A program made the position numbers and the translations under genes. A model generated the notes under the pieces. That model did no database searches and was not told the origin of the DNA. It saw only the letters and a program-made list of their open reading frames with translations. Of a stretch of DNA of 64,000 nt, positions 34,419-43,243 are shown piece after piece; the first letter of the stretch is position 1, and each line of letters opens with the position of its first letter. The DNA is taken from the NCBI GenBank assembly GCA_030693065.1, contig JAUYBL010000025.1:1-64000 (forward strand), written 5' to 3'. The DNA is from Methylococcaceae bacterium. GTDB lineage: Bacteria > Pseudomonadota > Gammaproteobacteria > Methylococcales > Methylomonadaceae.

Positions 34419-36035
34419 CTAAATGTGCTCAGTCGGTATCACTGTTGGCGGAGTAGTAAACGTGTGATATGGCACTGGTGATGGCAAAGTCCACTCCAAG
34501 CCGTGCTTGTGTGCATCTTCCCATACTTCATCAGTAACTTTCTCACCTGTACCGCCCCTGATTGTATCGATAACAATATAAAGAAACAGTAACTGACTGG
34601 CCCCAAAAATGAAGCCGCCGATACTAGAAATCATATTCCAATCTGCAAATTGAATGGCGTAATCAGGAATTCTTCGTGGCATTCCCGCTAAACCTAAAAA
34701 GTGCTGTGGAAAAAACAATATGTTTACAGAAATAGTCGATAACCAAAAATGTAACTGACCTATTTTTTCGTTATACATATGTCCTGTCCACTTGGGGAGC
34801 CAATAATAGCCCGCTGCCATTAAAATGAATATAGAGGCTGGCACCAAGGTATAGTGAAAATGAGCAACGATGAAATAAGTGTCATGATATTGAAAATCAA
34901 CTGGCGCAATAGACATCATCAACCCGGTAAAACCACCTAGGGTGAATAACACTACGAATGCAATTGAAAACAACATTGGGGTTTCGAAAGTCATCGACCC
35001 TTTCCACATGGTCGCTGTCCAGTTGAATACTTTTACGCCAGTCGGTATTGCAATCAACATAGTCGCGTACATAAAGTACAACTCCCCTGCTAATGGCATA
35101 CCTACGGTAAACATATGATGCGCCCAAACGATAAAAGACAAGAATGCAATAGATGCAGTTGCATATACCATTGAACTGTATCCAAACAATGGCTTACGAG
35201 CAAAAACAGGAATAATCGTAGATGCAACACCAAAGGTTGGCAAAATCATTACATAAACTTCAGGGTGCCCAAAAAACCAAAAAATATGCTGATAAAGTAC
35301 CGGATCTCCACCACCAGCTGCATCAAAGAAGCTAGTATGGAAAAACTTATCAGTTAACAACATAGTCACCGCGCCCGCAAAAACCGGCATGATGGCAATC
35401 AACAGAAAACCAGTGATGAGCCAAGTCCAGACAAATAAAGGCATTTTCATCAAGGTCATGGCTGGTGCACGCATGTTCAAAATGGTCGCAATAATGTTAA
35501 TTGCCCCCATAATTGAAGAAATACCCAACAAATGCACTGAAAACACTGCAAATGGAAAAGCTTTGCCTGTTTGCAATACCAGCGGCGGATACAATGTCCA
35601 ACCACCAGCTGGCGCACCACCTTCCATAAATAGTGTACTTGCCAACATAAGAACGCCAGCAACAAGGAGCCAGAAGCTCATATTGTTCATGCGTGGCAAA
35701 GCCATATCCGGCGCACCAATCATCATTGGGATCATCCAATTAGCTAAGCCAACGAATGCAGGCATCACCGCGCCAAACACCATTACAAGTGCATGCATGG
35801 TGGTCATTGAATTAAAAAACTGAGGATCAACAAATTGCATACCCGGCTCAAATAATTCAGCCCGGATAATCATGGCCATGGAACCACCTACAAAAAACAT
35901 AGCCAACGCAAACAACAAATATAGCGTTCCAATATCTTTATGGTTTGTGGTTATGATCCATCTCAAAATACCCTTGGCGGGACCGTGATCGTGATCATCG
36001 TGATGATGATCATGTTCAGCAACTACAGCAGACAT
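34419..36035 (-). CDS. coxA: Cytochrome c oxidase subunit I
   Basis: A 538-residue twelve-helix heme-copper oxidase subunit [21 protein letters not shown], the heme a ligand region [16 protein letters not shown], the CuB/cross-linked Tyr motif [18 protein letters not shown]-channel and CuB region [12 protein letters not shown], and [15 protein letters not shown] with the heme a3/a ligands. Its His-rich N-terminus ([11 protein letters not shown]) could bind metal. It is the catalytic, proton-pumping core of an A-type oxidase. It follows coxB after 72 bp. Confidence 0.97.
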   Translation of the reverse strand: MSAVVAEHDHHHDDHDHGPAKGILRWIITTNHKDIGTLYLLFALAMFFVGGSMAMIIRAELFEPGMQFVDPQFFNSMTTMHALVMVFGAVMPAFVGLANWMIPMMIGAPDMALPRMNNMSFWLLVAGVLMLASTLFMEGGAPAGGWTLYPPLVLQTGKAFPFAVFSVHLLGISSIMGAINIIATILNMRAPAMTLMKMPLFVWTWLITGFLLIAIMPVFAGAVTMLLTDKFFHTSFFDAAGGGDPVLYQHIFWFFGHPEVYVMILPTFGVASTIIPVFARKPLFGYSSMVYATASIAFLSFIVWAHHMFTVGMPLAGELYFMYATMLIAIPTGVKVFNWTATMWKGSMTFETPMLFSIAFVVLFTLGGFTGLMMSIAPVDFQYHDTYFIVAHFHYTLVPASIFILMAAGYYWLPKWTGHMYNEKIGQLHFWLSTISVNILFFPQHFLGLAGMPRRIPDYAIQFADWNMISSIGGFIFGASQLLFLYIVIDTIRGGTGEKVTDEVWEDAHKHGLEWTLPSPVPYHTFTTPPTVIPTEHI

Positions 36036-36107
36036 AAGTTATACCTCAAAAAATATATAAAAAAAGATTAAATAACCAATAAAGTCAATGACTTATCATT
36101 TATCATC

Positions 36108-37232
36108 TTAATCATTGTAAACAGGGGTAATGACTTTAGGCTGGATTTCATCACCTACACTGTTACCCAACTCAGGAGCATTTCTTATATACGTTAACAA
36201 CGCCGCCAATTGATCGTCTTTTAATTTCGAAAATGCCGGCATTCGGCTCGTTCCAGCCTGAATAAAGCCTATCAGAGGATCAATTGGTCCTATCACTTTA
36301 GGGCTTGCAGTTAAAGCAGGATAAGTTCCTGTTATACCTGAGCCATTGATTTGATGACAAGAAACGCAATTTTTCAAATATACCGACGCCCCTTTAGACA
36401 TTAAGTCTTCACGAGAAAGATCAGCTAAATCTACAGGCTCCTCCTGTTTCGCTAACGTCTTTTTGACCCAGGCATCGTAATCAGGTTGTTCCATTGCAAC
36501 AACAACAATAGGCATAAAACCATGATCTCGTCCACATAACTCAGTGCATTGACCGCGGTACGTACCTGCCTTAGGAACAAGTGTCCATGCTTCGTTTATA
36601 AAGCCTGGATTGGCATCTTTTTTCCAACCTAAATCAGGCACCCACCATGAATGGATAACATCGGCTGCAGTAAAGACGAAGCGAATTTTCTTGTTAACGG
36701 GGACAACTAAAGGATTATCAACATTCAATAAGTAATGAGGTACTGAATGAGGATTCCCATTTGCTAATCGATGCGCTTTTTCACTGGCTTCATCAAGATG
36801 ACTTTCAAATTTAATACCATTATCAAGGTATTGATAATCCCAATACCATTGTCTGCCAGTCACTTTAATAGACATTTCTGAATCTTGTACATCATCTAGT
36901 TCAATCACTGCTTTTGTTGCAGGAATTGCCATTGCTACCAATATCAGCGTGGGAATGATGGTCCAAATAATTTCAACAGTAGTATTTTCATGAAATTGCG
37001 CGGCTTTATGTCCTTTTGACTTTCGGTGATGAAAAATCGAATAGAACATGGTGCCAAACACAGCAATGCCGATGAACACACAAATCCATAAAATCAGCAT
37101 ATGCAAATCATAAATATGATTACTGACCTTTGTGATCCCTGACATCAAATTGAGCGGGTAATCTGCCTGCGCACCTTGTTGACTCGACGCCAATAAGGTC
37201 AACCCTGCAAACAGTTGCTTTGTTTTCTTCAC
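36108..37232 (-). CDS. coxB: Cytochrome c oxidase subunit II with fused cytochrome c domain (caa3-type)
   Basis: A 374-residue protein: signal peptide ending QGAQA, two membrane helices, then the CuA domain (DVIHSWWVPDLGWKKDA, GQCTELCGRDHGFMPIVV). A C-terminal cytochrome c domain has CVSCH near residue 290 and the likely Met ligand in GTSRMPAF. The attached heme c makes this a caa3-type oxidase, receiving electrons from soluble or membrane cytochromes. It is the first gene of the operon; the 400-bp region upstream should contain its promoter. Confidence 0.96.
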   Translation of the reverse strand: MKKTKQLFAGLTLLASSQQGAQADYPLNLMSGITKVSNHIYDLHMLILWICVFIGIAVFGTMFYSIFHHRKSKGHKAAQFHENTTVEIIWTIIPTLILVAMAIPATKAVIELDDVQDSEMSIKVTGRQWYWDYQYLDNGIKFESHLDEASEKAHRLANGNPHSVPHYLLNVDNPLVVPVNKKIRFVFTAADVIHSWWVPDLGWKKDANPGFINEAWTLVPKAGTYRGQCTELCGRDHGFMPIVVVAMEQPDYDAWVKKTLAKQEEPVDLADLSREDLMSKGASVYLKNCVSCHQINGSGITGTYPALTASPKVIGPIDPLIGFIQAGTSRMPAFSKLKDDQLAALLTYIRNAPELGNSVGDEIQPKVITPVYND

Positions 37233-37577
37233 GGAGCAGCCTCCAAATAGTAGTTATAAACTGATGTATGCGTTATATCTTTTCGTAATATCAAATCGGG
37301 CAAATGCTCGAATTTATTCCATTTACGTAATAATTATCACAAATAAACTGGGCAATTTTAACTGAACGGAACTATCTATACCAGCTGTGCTTTTCCTGAT
37401 TTAACCAGTTTGCAATTTTTCAGCGGCTTTATAGATGTTAAATCGGAGTGCAACTCTTAGCGTAAGGGGATAATAATCATATAGAACATAACAAACACGA
37501 CCGATTAATTTCGTAAGGGAGCTCAGACCTGTTTTTTCAACAAGAGCCATAAATTTATATTGAGCAAGTGTATTTAA
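37233..37577. other. Non-coding region between coxB and the hemerythrin terminator
   Basis: About 345 bp without a convincing reading frame on either strand. It must carry the promoter of the cox operon (minus strand). An A/T-rich stretch and GGAGG before the coxB ATG are visible, but I could not identify a clear -35/-10 pair or an operator. Confidence 0.6.
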
Positions 37578-37617
37578 ACAAAAAAAAGGCCCGTGAACCT
37601 AAGAGACTCACGAGCCT
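37578..37617 (-). terminator. Rho-independent terminator after the hemerythrin gene
   Basis: On the minus strand AGGCTCGTGA pairs with TCACGGGCCT (one G-T wobble) and is followed by seven T. It lies 19 bp past the hemerythrin stop. Confidence 0.85.
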
Positions 37618-37635
37618 GATATTTAAAAAAAGACC

Positions 37636-38034
37636 TTAACTATTTAAAGCGTCAGCATACCCTTTATCAAAATTAGGGATGTGGTTATCAAGCCATCCCT
37701 TGACAAGCTGCCCTACTTCTTCAGTGACTTCAGCTTCTCCCGCATGGAATTTTTTCTGCAAATCTGCACATATGCCTATTAGAGCTTCATGCTCTGCTTT
37801 GTGAAGCTCATATCCGCCGTATTTTTTTGCCTGCATTTCTTTTTCTTCATGGGCAAAATGATCAACCACATAGGCAATCAACGCATCTAACGAAGCACCT
37901 ACTGAAGCTCGTGCCGCGCCGCCAGTAGCATCGTCATACAATTTGTTTAACAGTCCAAACAACACCTTATGTTCATCGTCAGCAAATCCAACATTAGTGC
38001 CATACTGAGCCGCTGTCCAAGTAATTAGAGCCAT
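37636..38034 (-). CDS. Bacteriohemerythrin
   Basis: A 132-residue single-domain hemerythrin carrying the non-heme di-iron ligands: ADDEHKVLFGLLN, DHFAHEEKEM, YELHKAEHEALI and DNHIPNFDKGYAD. Such proteins bind O2 reversibly; in methanotrophs one has been proposed to deliver O2 to particulate methane monooxygenase. Here the gene stands alone with its own terminator, next to the terminal oxidase operon. A MITE lies 101 bp upstream of its start, so its promoter is confined to about 100 bp. Confidence 0.92.
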   Translation of the reverse strand: MALITWTAAQYGTNVGFADDEHKVLFGLLNKLYDDATGGAARASVGASLDALIAYVVDHFAHEEKEMQAKKYGGYELHKAEHEALIGICADLQKKFHAGEAEVTEEVGQLVKGWLDNHIPNFDKGYADALNS

Positions 38035-38135
38035 AGTGTTCCCCCGGTTTTGTTATTAGGAGGCGCCATTCTCTTCGTCATTCGGCATTTTTTTTTGATT
38101 CACATCAACTTTTCAATCTTCTGTTTAAAAAATAC

Positions 38136-38287
38136 GTAACTATTCAGCATCAGTTGATTGCTGTGAAAGTGTCTTGTGGGAGCGACGCCCACGTCGCGAC
38201 CGAAGGCTTCAAATCGCGACGAGGGCGTCGCTCCCACCCTAATGCGTTATTGCTTCTGCCCTCCAAAGAAACTCGCTGAATAGTTAC
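38136..38287 (-). mobile_element. MITE copy 1 (152 bp), 8-bp target duplication AAAAATAC
   Basis: It has terminal inverted repeats GTAACTATTCAGC at both ends and a long internal palindrome (GTGGGAGCGACGCCCACGTC matched by GACGAGGGCGTCGCTCCCAC). It contains no reading frame. The bases flanking it are AAAAATAC on both sides, an 8-bp target duplication. Ends beginning GTAA and 8-bp duplications are the pattern of IS66-family elements, so an IS66 transposase may move it. It lies 10 bp downstream of the stop of the lipoprotein gene. It matches the copy at 41191-41333 in opposite orientation. Confidence 0.93.
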
Positions 38288-38297
38288 AAAAATACAA

Positions 38298-40193
38298 TTA
38301 ATGCAATTTAGCGATAAAGGCTGGATCAATTCGGCAACCCCCTAATTCTGGTCGATCCATCAAATCTTGCTCAAAATCACGATGTATTGATGACTGAAAA
38401 ACTATCCGGTTAATCTTTCCGGCTGAAAACTCAAATTCTATTGCCCCTCCCTTCGCTCGCGGGCTGCCATCTTTTGTAGTAAATAACAAAATCCCTGCTC
38501 CGCCCACCTGCTTAGCAGATTGATCCGGGACAGGCCGCGCACAACTCAGTTCATCAATCAATAAACCGGAGAAAATTTTCGCCACCTGCTGTGAAGTCAC
38601 CACCAACCCTTCCCCTGGAATTACTGGCACAGATGTCACTACTACAGCTGTTGAAACTGATGCATCAATAGCCGGTGCTGCAGGAACTGACAGGCCTTCT
38701 AGGCTTATCATTGCCTCCAAGCCAAAATCACCAAGATGATTTTGCAGCAACACGGTACCCTCTCCACTTTTTGCCGTGCTCAACAAAGGAAATAATTGCT
38801 GCTCCATTTCCGTCTTATTAGGGTTTCTCAATACAGAAACTAACTGCCGTTCAATTGATTTAAGTGGTGTAAAAACTTGTTCCTTTTTCTGACTGGCTTC
38901 GACAATTAAATTCCAATCGGATTGTGAATTCACAGCTAATCCCATCGATTTCATAATGTCATAGTCATCCAAATTCAAACACAAACTAAAGTCTTTACCT
39001 CGAAAACCATCAAGCACTTTTGGCCGCACTTCTGCATTCAGCACTTTTTGTTGGCTAATATTATAATTTTTCCAGTCTGGGGTTTTAGCTAGAAAATAAT
39101 AAATCACCGCATTACGATCAAACTTATTAAATCCTAAGTCTTTTAATATCAGCTTCAGCTTGCGGCATTCTCCTGCCACTTCATCATAATTACTCCAATT
39201 AGGCTTCAGATTAGGCTTAGTTGTATGTTTTGATTGTTCAATCAAATCCAGCAATTTTATTTCTCCCGCTGCCGATCGAATTGGCGAGTATCCAATTTCT
39301 TCCAAAGACAAGTCACGAGCATCGGGAACGCCATCGGCTGAAGTTCTTTGTAACAATAAGGAGGGCGTAATTTCAGGAATTATTTTCAATTCTCCTACAG
39401 GCTTAGCATCTGCACCTAAAATATTAAGACCACCTTCGGCAACTGCGTAAATATTGAAAGTTGTTTGATTAAGCACACCCGACTTACCGGAATAACTGAC
39501 CACCGCCGGTAACGAGTGCGATTCGGAGCTACTTTTTGAGTCGGTTTGCTTAGGGGTAATAGTTTGTGGGTTATTTTTTGCCCATTGACCTGCAACTTGC
39601 CCGATAACAGATACACCCATCCCCACGCCTGTCAACGCAAGCAAACTACTGGCTGCGGTTACATCATTCACCAACCCTGGGACATCGACATCACTATTGA
39701 CACTGGATAAGAAACTGTAATCCACTGACGTTTCCTTTCCCAAATCTAATCTCATCCACGGAGTCAGATTTAGCTTTTTTGCTTCAAATTTAAAATTACA
39801 TTTACCAGTTGCCGACTGGTACGAGAACCCAGCCACTTCATTAGTGAATTTAAGCGCTTCATTTCGCACACTAAACAGAAGCGCTGAAGTTTGATCGCCT
39901 TTTTCATATGACGGCGCTATGTTGCTACAGCCGGCTTTTAAAACGTTTTCGCCTTTGAATTCAAACTCCGAAATCAGCCGCAGATAATAATCATCACCAT
40001 CGATTACCTGGAAACCTGGCAATGCCCCAAAGGCTTTTGCTTTATTAATTTGCGCGTTAGCTTGACCATTCTCACTACTTAGAGCTGACAAGGACGGATA
40101 ATCAATTGCAATCTGCCGGGTTGAGGCGCACCCAGAAAGCAACAAACTGATAACCAAACTTAAGTTTAAAGCTGGCCTGAAACGTATCAACAT
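38298..40193 (-). CDS. Uncharacterised lipoprotein (631 aa)
   Basis: Not recognised. It has a clear lipoprotein signal (LVISLLLSGCASTRQ, lipobox LSGC, cysteine near residue 22). The mature part has no membrane helices apart from a hydrophobic Ala/Gly/Val-rich stretch around residues 180-205 (AASSLLALTGVGMGVSVIGQ) and two later cysteine-containing repeats of low complexity. No enzyme motif is evident. It is a single gene between two MITEs, which may mark an accessory segment. The MITE downstream starts 10 bp past its stop and may serve as its transcription terminator. Confidence 0.7.
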   Translation of the reverse strand: MLIRFRPALNLSLVISLLLSGCASTRQIAIDYPSLSALSSENGQANAQINKAKAFGALPGFQVIDGDDYYLRLISEFEFKGENVLKAGCSNIAPSYEKGDQTSALLFSVRNEALKFTNEVAGFSYQSATGKCNFKFEAKKLNLTPWMRLDLGKETSVDYSFLSSVNSDVDVPGLVNDVTAASSLLALTGVGMGVSVIGQVAGQWAKNNPQTITPKQTDSKSSSESHSLPAVVSYSGKSGVLNQTTFNIYAVAEGGLNILGADAKPVGELKIIPEITPSLLLQRTSADGVPDARDLSLEEIGYSPIRSAAGEIKLLDLIEQSKHTTKPNLKPNWSNYDEVAGECRKLKLILKDLGFNKFDRNAVIYYFLAKTPDWKNYNISQQKVLNAEVRPKVLDGFRGKDFSLCLNLDDYDIMKSMGLAVNSQSDWNLIVEASQKKEQVFTPLKSIERQLVSVLRNPNKTEMEQQLFPLLSTAKSGEGTVLLQNHLGDFGLEAMISLEGLSVPAAPAIDASVSTAVVVTSVPVIPGEGLVVTSQQVAKIFSGLLIDELSCARPVPDQSAKQVGGAGILLFTTKDGSPRAKGGAIEFEFSAGKINRIVFQSSIHRDFEQDLMDRPELGGCRIDPAFIAKLH

Positions 40194-41190
40194 AAATAAC
40201 CTTGCCCCGATTTACTCGGTAAATTTAACTGAATCAAACGGCAAAAATCTAAAGTACCGCCAATAGTTTTTAATACAAACAGACACAAAATACATCTCCC
40301 AGAGACAAACTTCATTACTTTCTAAACTTACCCACTACAAAGTTTTTTTAAACATCTGACTCGTTTAGGTTTGCATCGCAAAGATGCAATCTAACCGATA
40401 TTTCCTTACTGCGCATTAACGGAAAAAAATGCACATTATTTTTGCAAAAAAACGCTCAACCAGCGCCCAAATTCTAATTTAATATCTTCTCATTTTCTAA
40501 AAAACGGTGCTTGCTGTTGTTATTGACAAAACCTCCTATCCCCGCCCTTATTCCAAGCACATATCCTATTGCGACAACTCGCACCCGGCAAAAACATTCA
40601 GATCGTTCGACTAGTTTACCGGTGGTGACAATATCGCTTTTTAATTGACCTAACCGGAAATTCCGCGCTTTGGTTAGTCGTATGCGATTGACCACAGCAC
40701 ACGTATCGACACAACTTCAAATAAAAGTAAACTTGTTCATGTATTTGTGACAATAGACATCATTAAATTTGAAGAAACTGTCCTTCTGCCCTGACAAGTT
40801 AATCGCAGAATATCCTAAAGTATTGTCGAGTTAGATTGGGACCGCAAAAAACTGATTGAAGGGTTTGTGAAAAAGCTCCAGGTCGCGCCGCACAACAACA
40901 CCATAATTTGGCCCGCCTGCCAAACGGCAATAACGTATAGCCAATTAGTACATCCTGTAAAAAAATTTAAACAGCCCCAATTACTTGATGATGTCACCAA
41001 CCTAAATCAGCTGCTCTTCTACGTGCAGGGAATCAACACTTATGCTGATTTACCGACAGCTCTCATTACAAAAACAATATATCCATGAAGTTTAAATGCT
41101 ATCAATAGAGACTGGAGGGATAAAAATAGCCAATAGTCAATCACACTAATTTCGCGACAATTCGAAAACAATCCTTAGTTAAACAATATC
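40194..41190. other. 1-kb stretch with no supported gene
   Basis: The frames here (such as 40474-40695 on minus and 40867-41088 on plus) lack ribosome sites, family motifs and plausible composition. One 19-bp palindrome, TTGCATC-GCAAA-GATGCAA at 40371-40389, could be an operator or hairpin in the promoter region of the lipoprotein gene. The stretch between the palindrome and the second MITE looks like decayed DNA. Confidence 0.55.
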
Positions 41191-41333
41191 GTAACTATTC
41201 AGCGAGTTTCTTTGGAAGGCAGAAGCAATAGGTGGGAGCGACGCACTCGTCGCGATTTGAAGCCTTCGGTCGCGACGTGGGCGTCGCTCCCACAAGACAC
41301 TTTCACAGCAATCAACTGAAGCTGAATAGTTAC
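41191..41333 (+). mobile_element. MITE copy 2 (143 bp), 8-bp target duplication ACAATATC
   Basis: It is the same element as at 38136-38287, inverted: GTAACTATTCAGC ends, the same GTGGGAGCGACGC palindrome, and nearly identical sequence apart from a deletion of roughly 8-9 bp in one arm and a few substitutions. ACAATATC flanks it on both sides, a second perfect 8-bp duplication with a different sequence, so the two copies arose by independent insertions. Confidence 0.93.
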
Positions 41334-41451
41334 ACAATATCTTGCCAACGCATCTAAAGCCCGTAAACAGCTTGTATATTATTTTACGGTCCAGATCTTG
41401 CTTTATTATTTGTCAGTTTTCAGTATTACATTTTCTTTTCAGGAGTTTTGC

Positions 41452-42915
41452 ATGAATAAATTGATGTTCCCATTTCTTGGTTTAGCGCTATCCCTGACAG
41501 TTACCGGCTGCGCCACCTTTACCCCAGGACCTCTCAAATCATCTGCAAATTCTTTAGAAGTTGCCAATATAAGAACCATTGAATTTTCAGGTACTGGTAA
41601 ATGGTATCAGTTTGGTCAAGCACCCAATCCTTCATCAGCTTGGCCGCAGTTTGATGTTTCCAGCTACAAGGCAACTATCAACTATGTCAAAACCGCCGCA
41701 CGCGTTCAAATAACTCGTAGCCAAACGATTGAGCCGGATCGAGTCCGCCCGGCACCGGTTGAACAAAAAGTTGATCAGTATCTTAATGGCTCAACAGCTT
41801 GGAATGTCCCAATCCCTGTAAATACCGCTCAAAGTGCTACGGCAATAATACAACCTAAGGCTGTCGAGGAACGTATTGCAGAAATATTGTCCACTCCACA
41901 AGGTTTTTTAAGAGCTGCACTTGCCAATAATGCAATTATTAAATCATCACCTCTAGGCAACACCGAAGTATCATTTACGGTAAACGGCAAGTATCGATAT
42001 ATTGGCTACATCAATGCCAACGGTCTGGTTGCACGCATTAAAACCTGGATAGACAACCCTGTGCTTGGTGATACCTTAGTTGAAACCAATTTTTCATATT
42101 ATAAAGATTTCGATGGGGTAAAGTTTCCAGGCCACATAACCAGAAAGCAAGGCGGTTATCCAGTATTGGACATAGAAGTATCTTCAGTCCAAGTGAATCC
42201 ATCAGCTGAATTCTCAGTACCTGAAAAAGTTGCCAATGCTAAACCTGCGATTACTGTTAAAGCCGATCAACTTGCTGAAGGCGTGCATTACCTTACTGGC
42301 GGTTCTCATCACAGCGTACTTATTGAGCAAAGAGACCATGTTGTTTTAGTCGAAGCCCCTCAGCATGAAGAGCGCTCTACTGCATTGATTGCCAAAATTA
42401 AGGAAATTATCCCAAACAAGCCGATCAAATACGTAGTCAACACCCATGCACACTTCGACCACGCCGGCGGCTTACGTACTTTTGTGGATGAAGGCTCGGT
42501 AATTGTGACTGAGCAATCTAACAAATCCTACTTTCAAAAAGCATGGGCCGCGCCTCGCTCGCTCAATCCAGATCGGCTGACAAAATCTAAAAGAATCCCT
42601 AAATTCCAAACTTTCAACGAAGAACTGGTTTTGTCCGACGGCAACCGTCCGATTGAAATTTACTCTATAACCGGAAATGGTCACAACGATGCCTTCGCAC
42701 TGGTTTATCTGCCAAACGAAAAAATCCTGGTAGAAGCTGATGCATATAACCCGCCAGCAGCTAATGCACCGACACCCACTACAGTGAATCCATATACGGT
42801 GAACTTGTATGAAAACATCCAAAAATTAAACTTGGATGTGCAGAAAATTGCCGCGTTACATGGACCGCGTGTCGTCACACTTGACGACTTACGTAGAGCT
42901 ATCGGAGCTAAATAA
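41452..42915 (+). CDS. MBL-fold metallo-hydrolase lipoprotein
   Basis: From the ATG at 41452 (AGGAG 6 bases before it), 487 residues. Lipoprotein signal: LALSLTVTGCATF. An N-terminal domain of about 270 residues is followed by a metallo-beta-lactamase domain (VVNTHAHFDHAGGLRTFVDEG, the HxHxDH metal motif). Later elements are TGNGHNDAFALVYLP (third-ligand region) and AALHGPRVV (final His). Similar two-part proteins occur in proteobacteria without a proven substrate. The metal motif is intact, so activity is likely. Confidence 0.85.
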   Translation: MNKLMFPFLGLALSLTVTGCATFTPGPLKSSANSLEVANIRTIEFSGTGKWYQFGQAPNPSSAWPQFDVSSYKATINYVKTAARVQITRSQTIEPDRVRPAPVEQKVDQYLNGSTAWNVPIPVNTAQSATAIIQPKAVEERIAEILSTPQGFLRAALANNAIIKSSPLGNTEVSFTVNGKYRYIGYINANGLVARIKTWIDNPVLGDTLVETNFSYYKDFDGVKFPGHITRKQGGYPVLDIEVSSVQVNPSAEFSVPEKVANAKPAITVKADQLAEGVHYLTGGSHHSVLIEQRDHVVLVEAPQHEERSTALIAKIKEIIPNKPIKYVVNTHAHFDHAGGLRTFVDEGSVIVTEQSNKSYFQKAWAAPRSLNPDRLTKSKRIPKFQTFNEELVLSDGNRPIEIYSITGNGHNDAFALVYLPNEKILVEADAYNPPAANAPTPTTVNPYTVNLYENIQKLNLDVQKIAALHGPRVVTLDDLRRAIGAK

Positions 42916-42927
42916 ACCTGCACAATA

Positions 42928-42955
42928 GATCAAGGCAACTTGCTTTGTCTTGATC
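42928..42955 (+). terminator. Hairpin after the MBL-fold gene (candidate terminator)
   Basis: GATCAAGGCAA pairs with TTGTCTTGATC (11 bp, one G-T), loop CTTGCT, 12 bp past the stop. It lacks an immediate T tract, so it may only stabilise the 3' end of the mRNA. Confidence 0.5.
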
Positions 42956-43243
42956 TATAAAAGCCATGCGCTTTTCTATACACACAGCCAATTAGGCTTT
43001 TTTTCGCCATCGCCAAAAAACCAGCGAAGACCTTAAATTTCTAGTCATAAGCTTGTTGTATGATTGAGATCACTGAATCAAATCCATTCAGATAGTGAGA
43101 ATTGAGAGTTTGGTCACAAATTTTTCACTGCTATTCGCTTTCATTTGTCAGCAAACCGCAAATAAAACAATCCGTGTTATTATCGAGCTAGATAAAAAAA
43201 CCAGCTTATCCTAGCCGTAAATAACGCCAATATCATTCAACGC
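42956..43243. other. Non-coding region upstream of the sugar-phosphate transferase gene
   Basis: About 290 bp without a supported gene. It is A/T-rich with a T run after GGC near 42994-43002, and should contain the promoter of the following gene. I could not pick out a specific operator. Confidence 0.5.

Noticed and set aside
40371-40389. Palindrome TTGCATC-GCAAA-GATGCAA as a promoter operator
   Set aside because: One isolated copy without a known regulator; noted in the feature list only as part of the non-coding region.
40474-40695. A 73-residue frame on the minus strand in the non-coding stretch
   Set aside because: No ribosome site, no recognisable domain, and it lies in a stretch that otherwise looks decayed; I could not match it to a transposase either.
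40867-41088. A 73-residue frame on the plus strand
   Set aside because: No family resemblance or ribosome site; the overlapping minus-strand frame is equally unconvincing.
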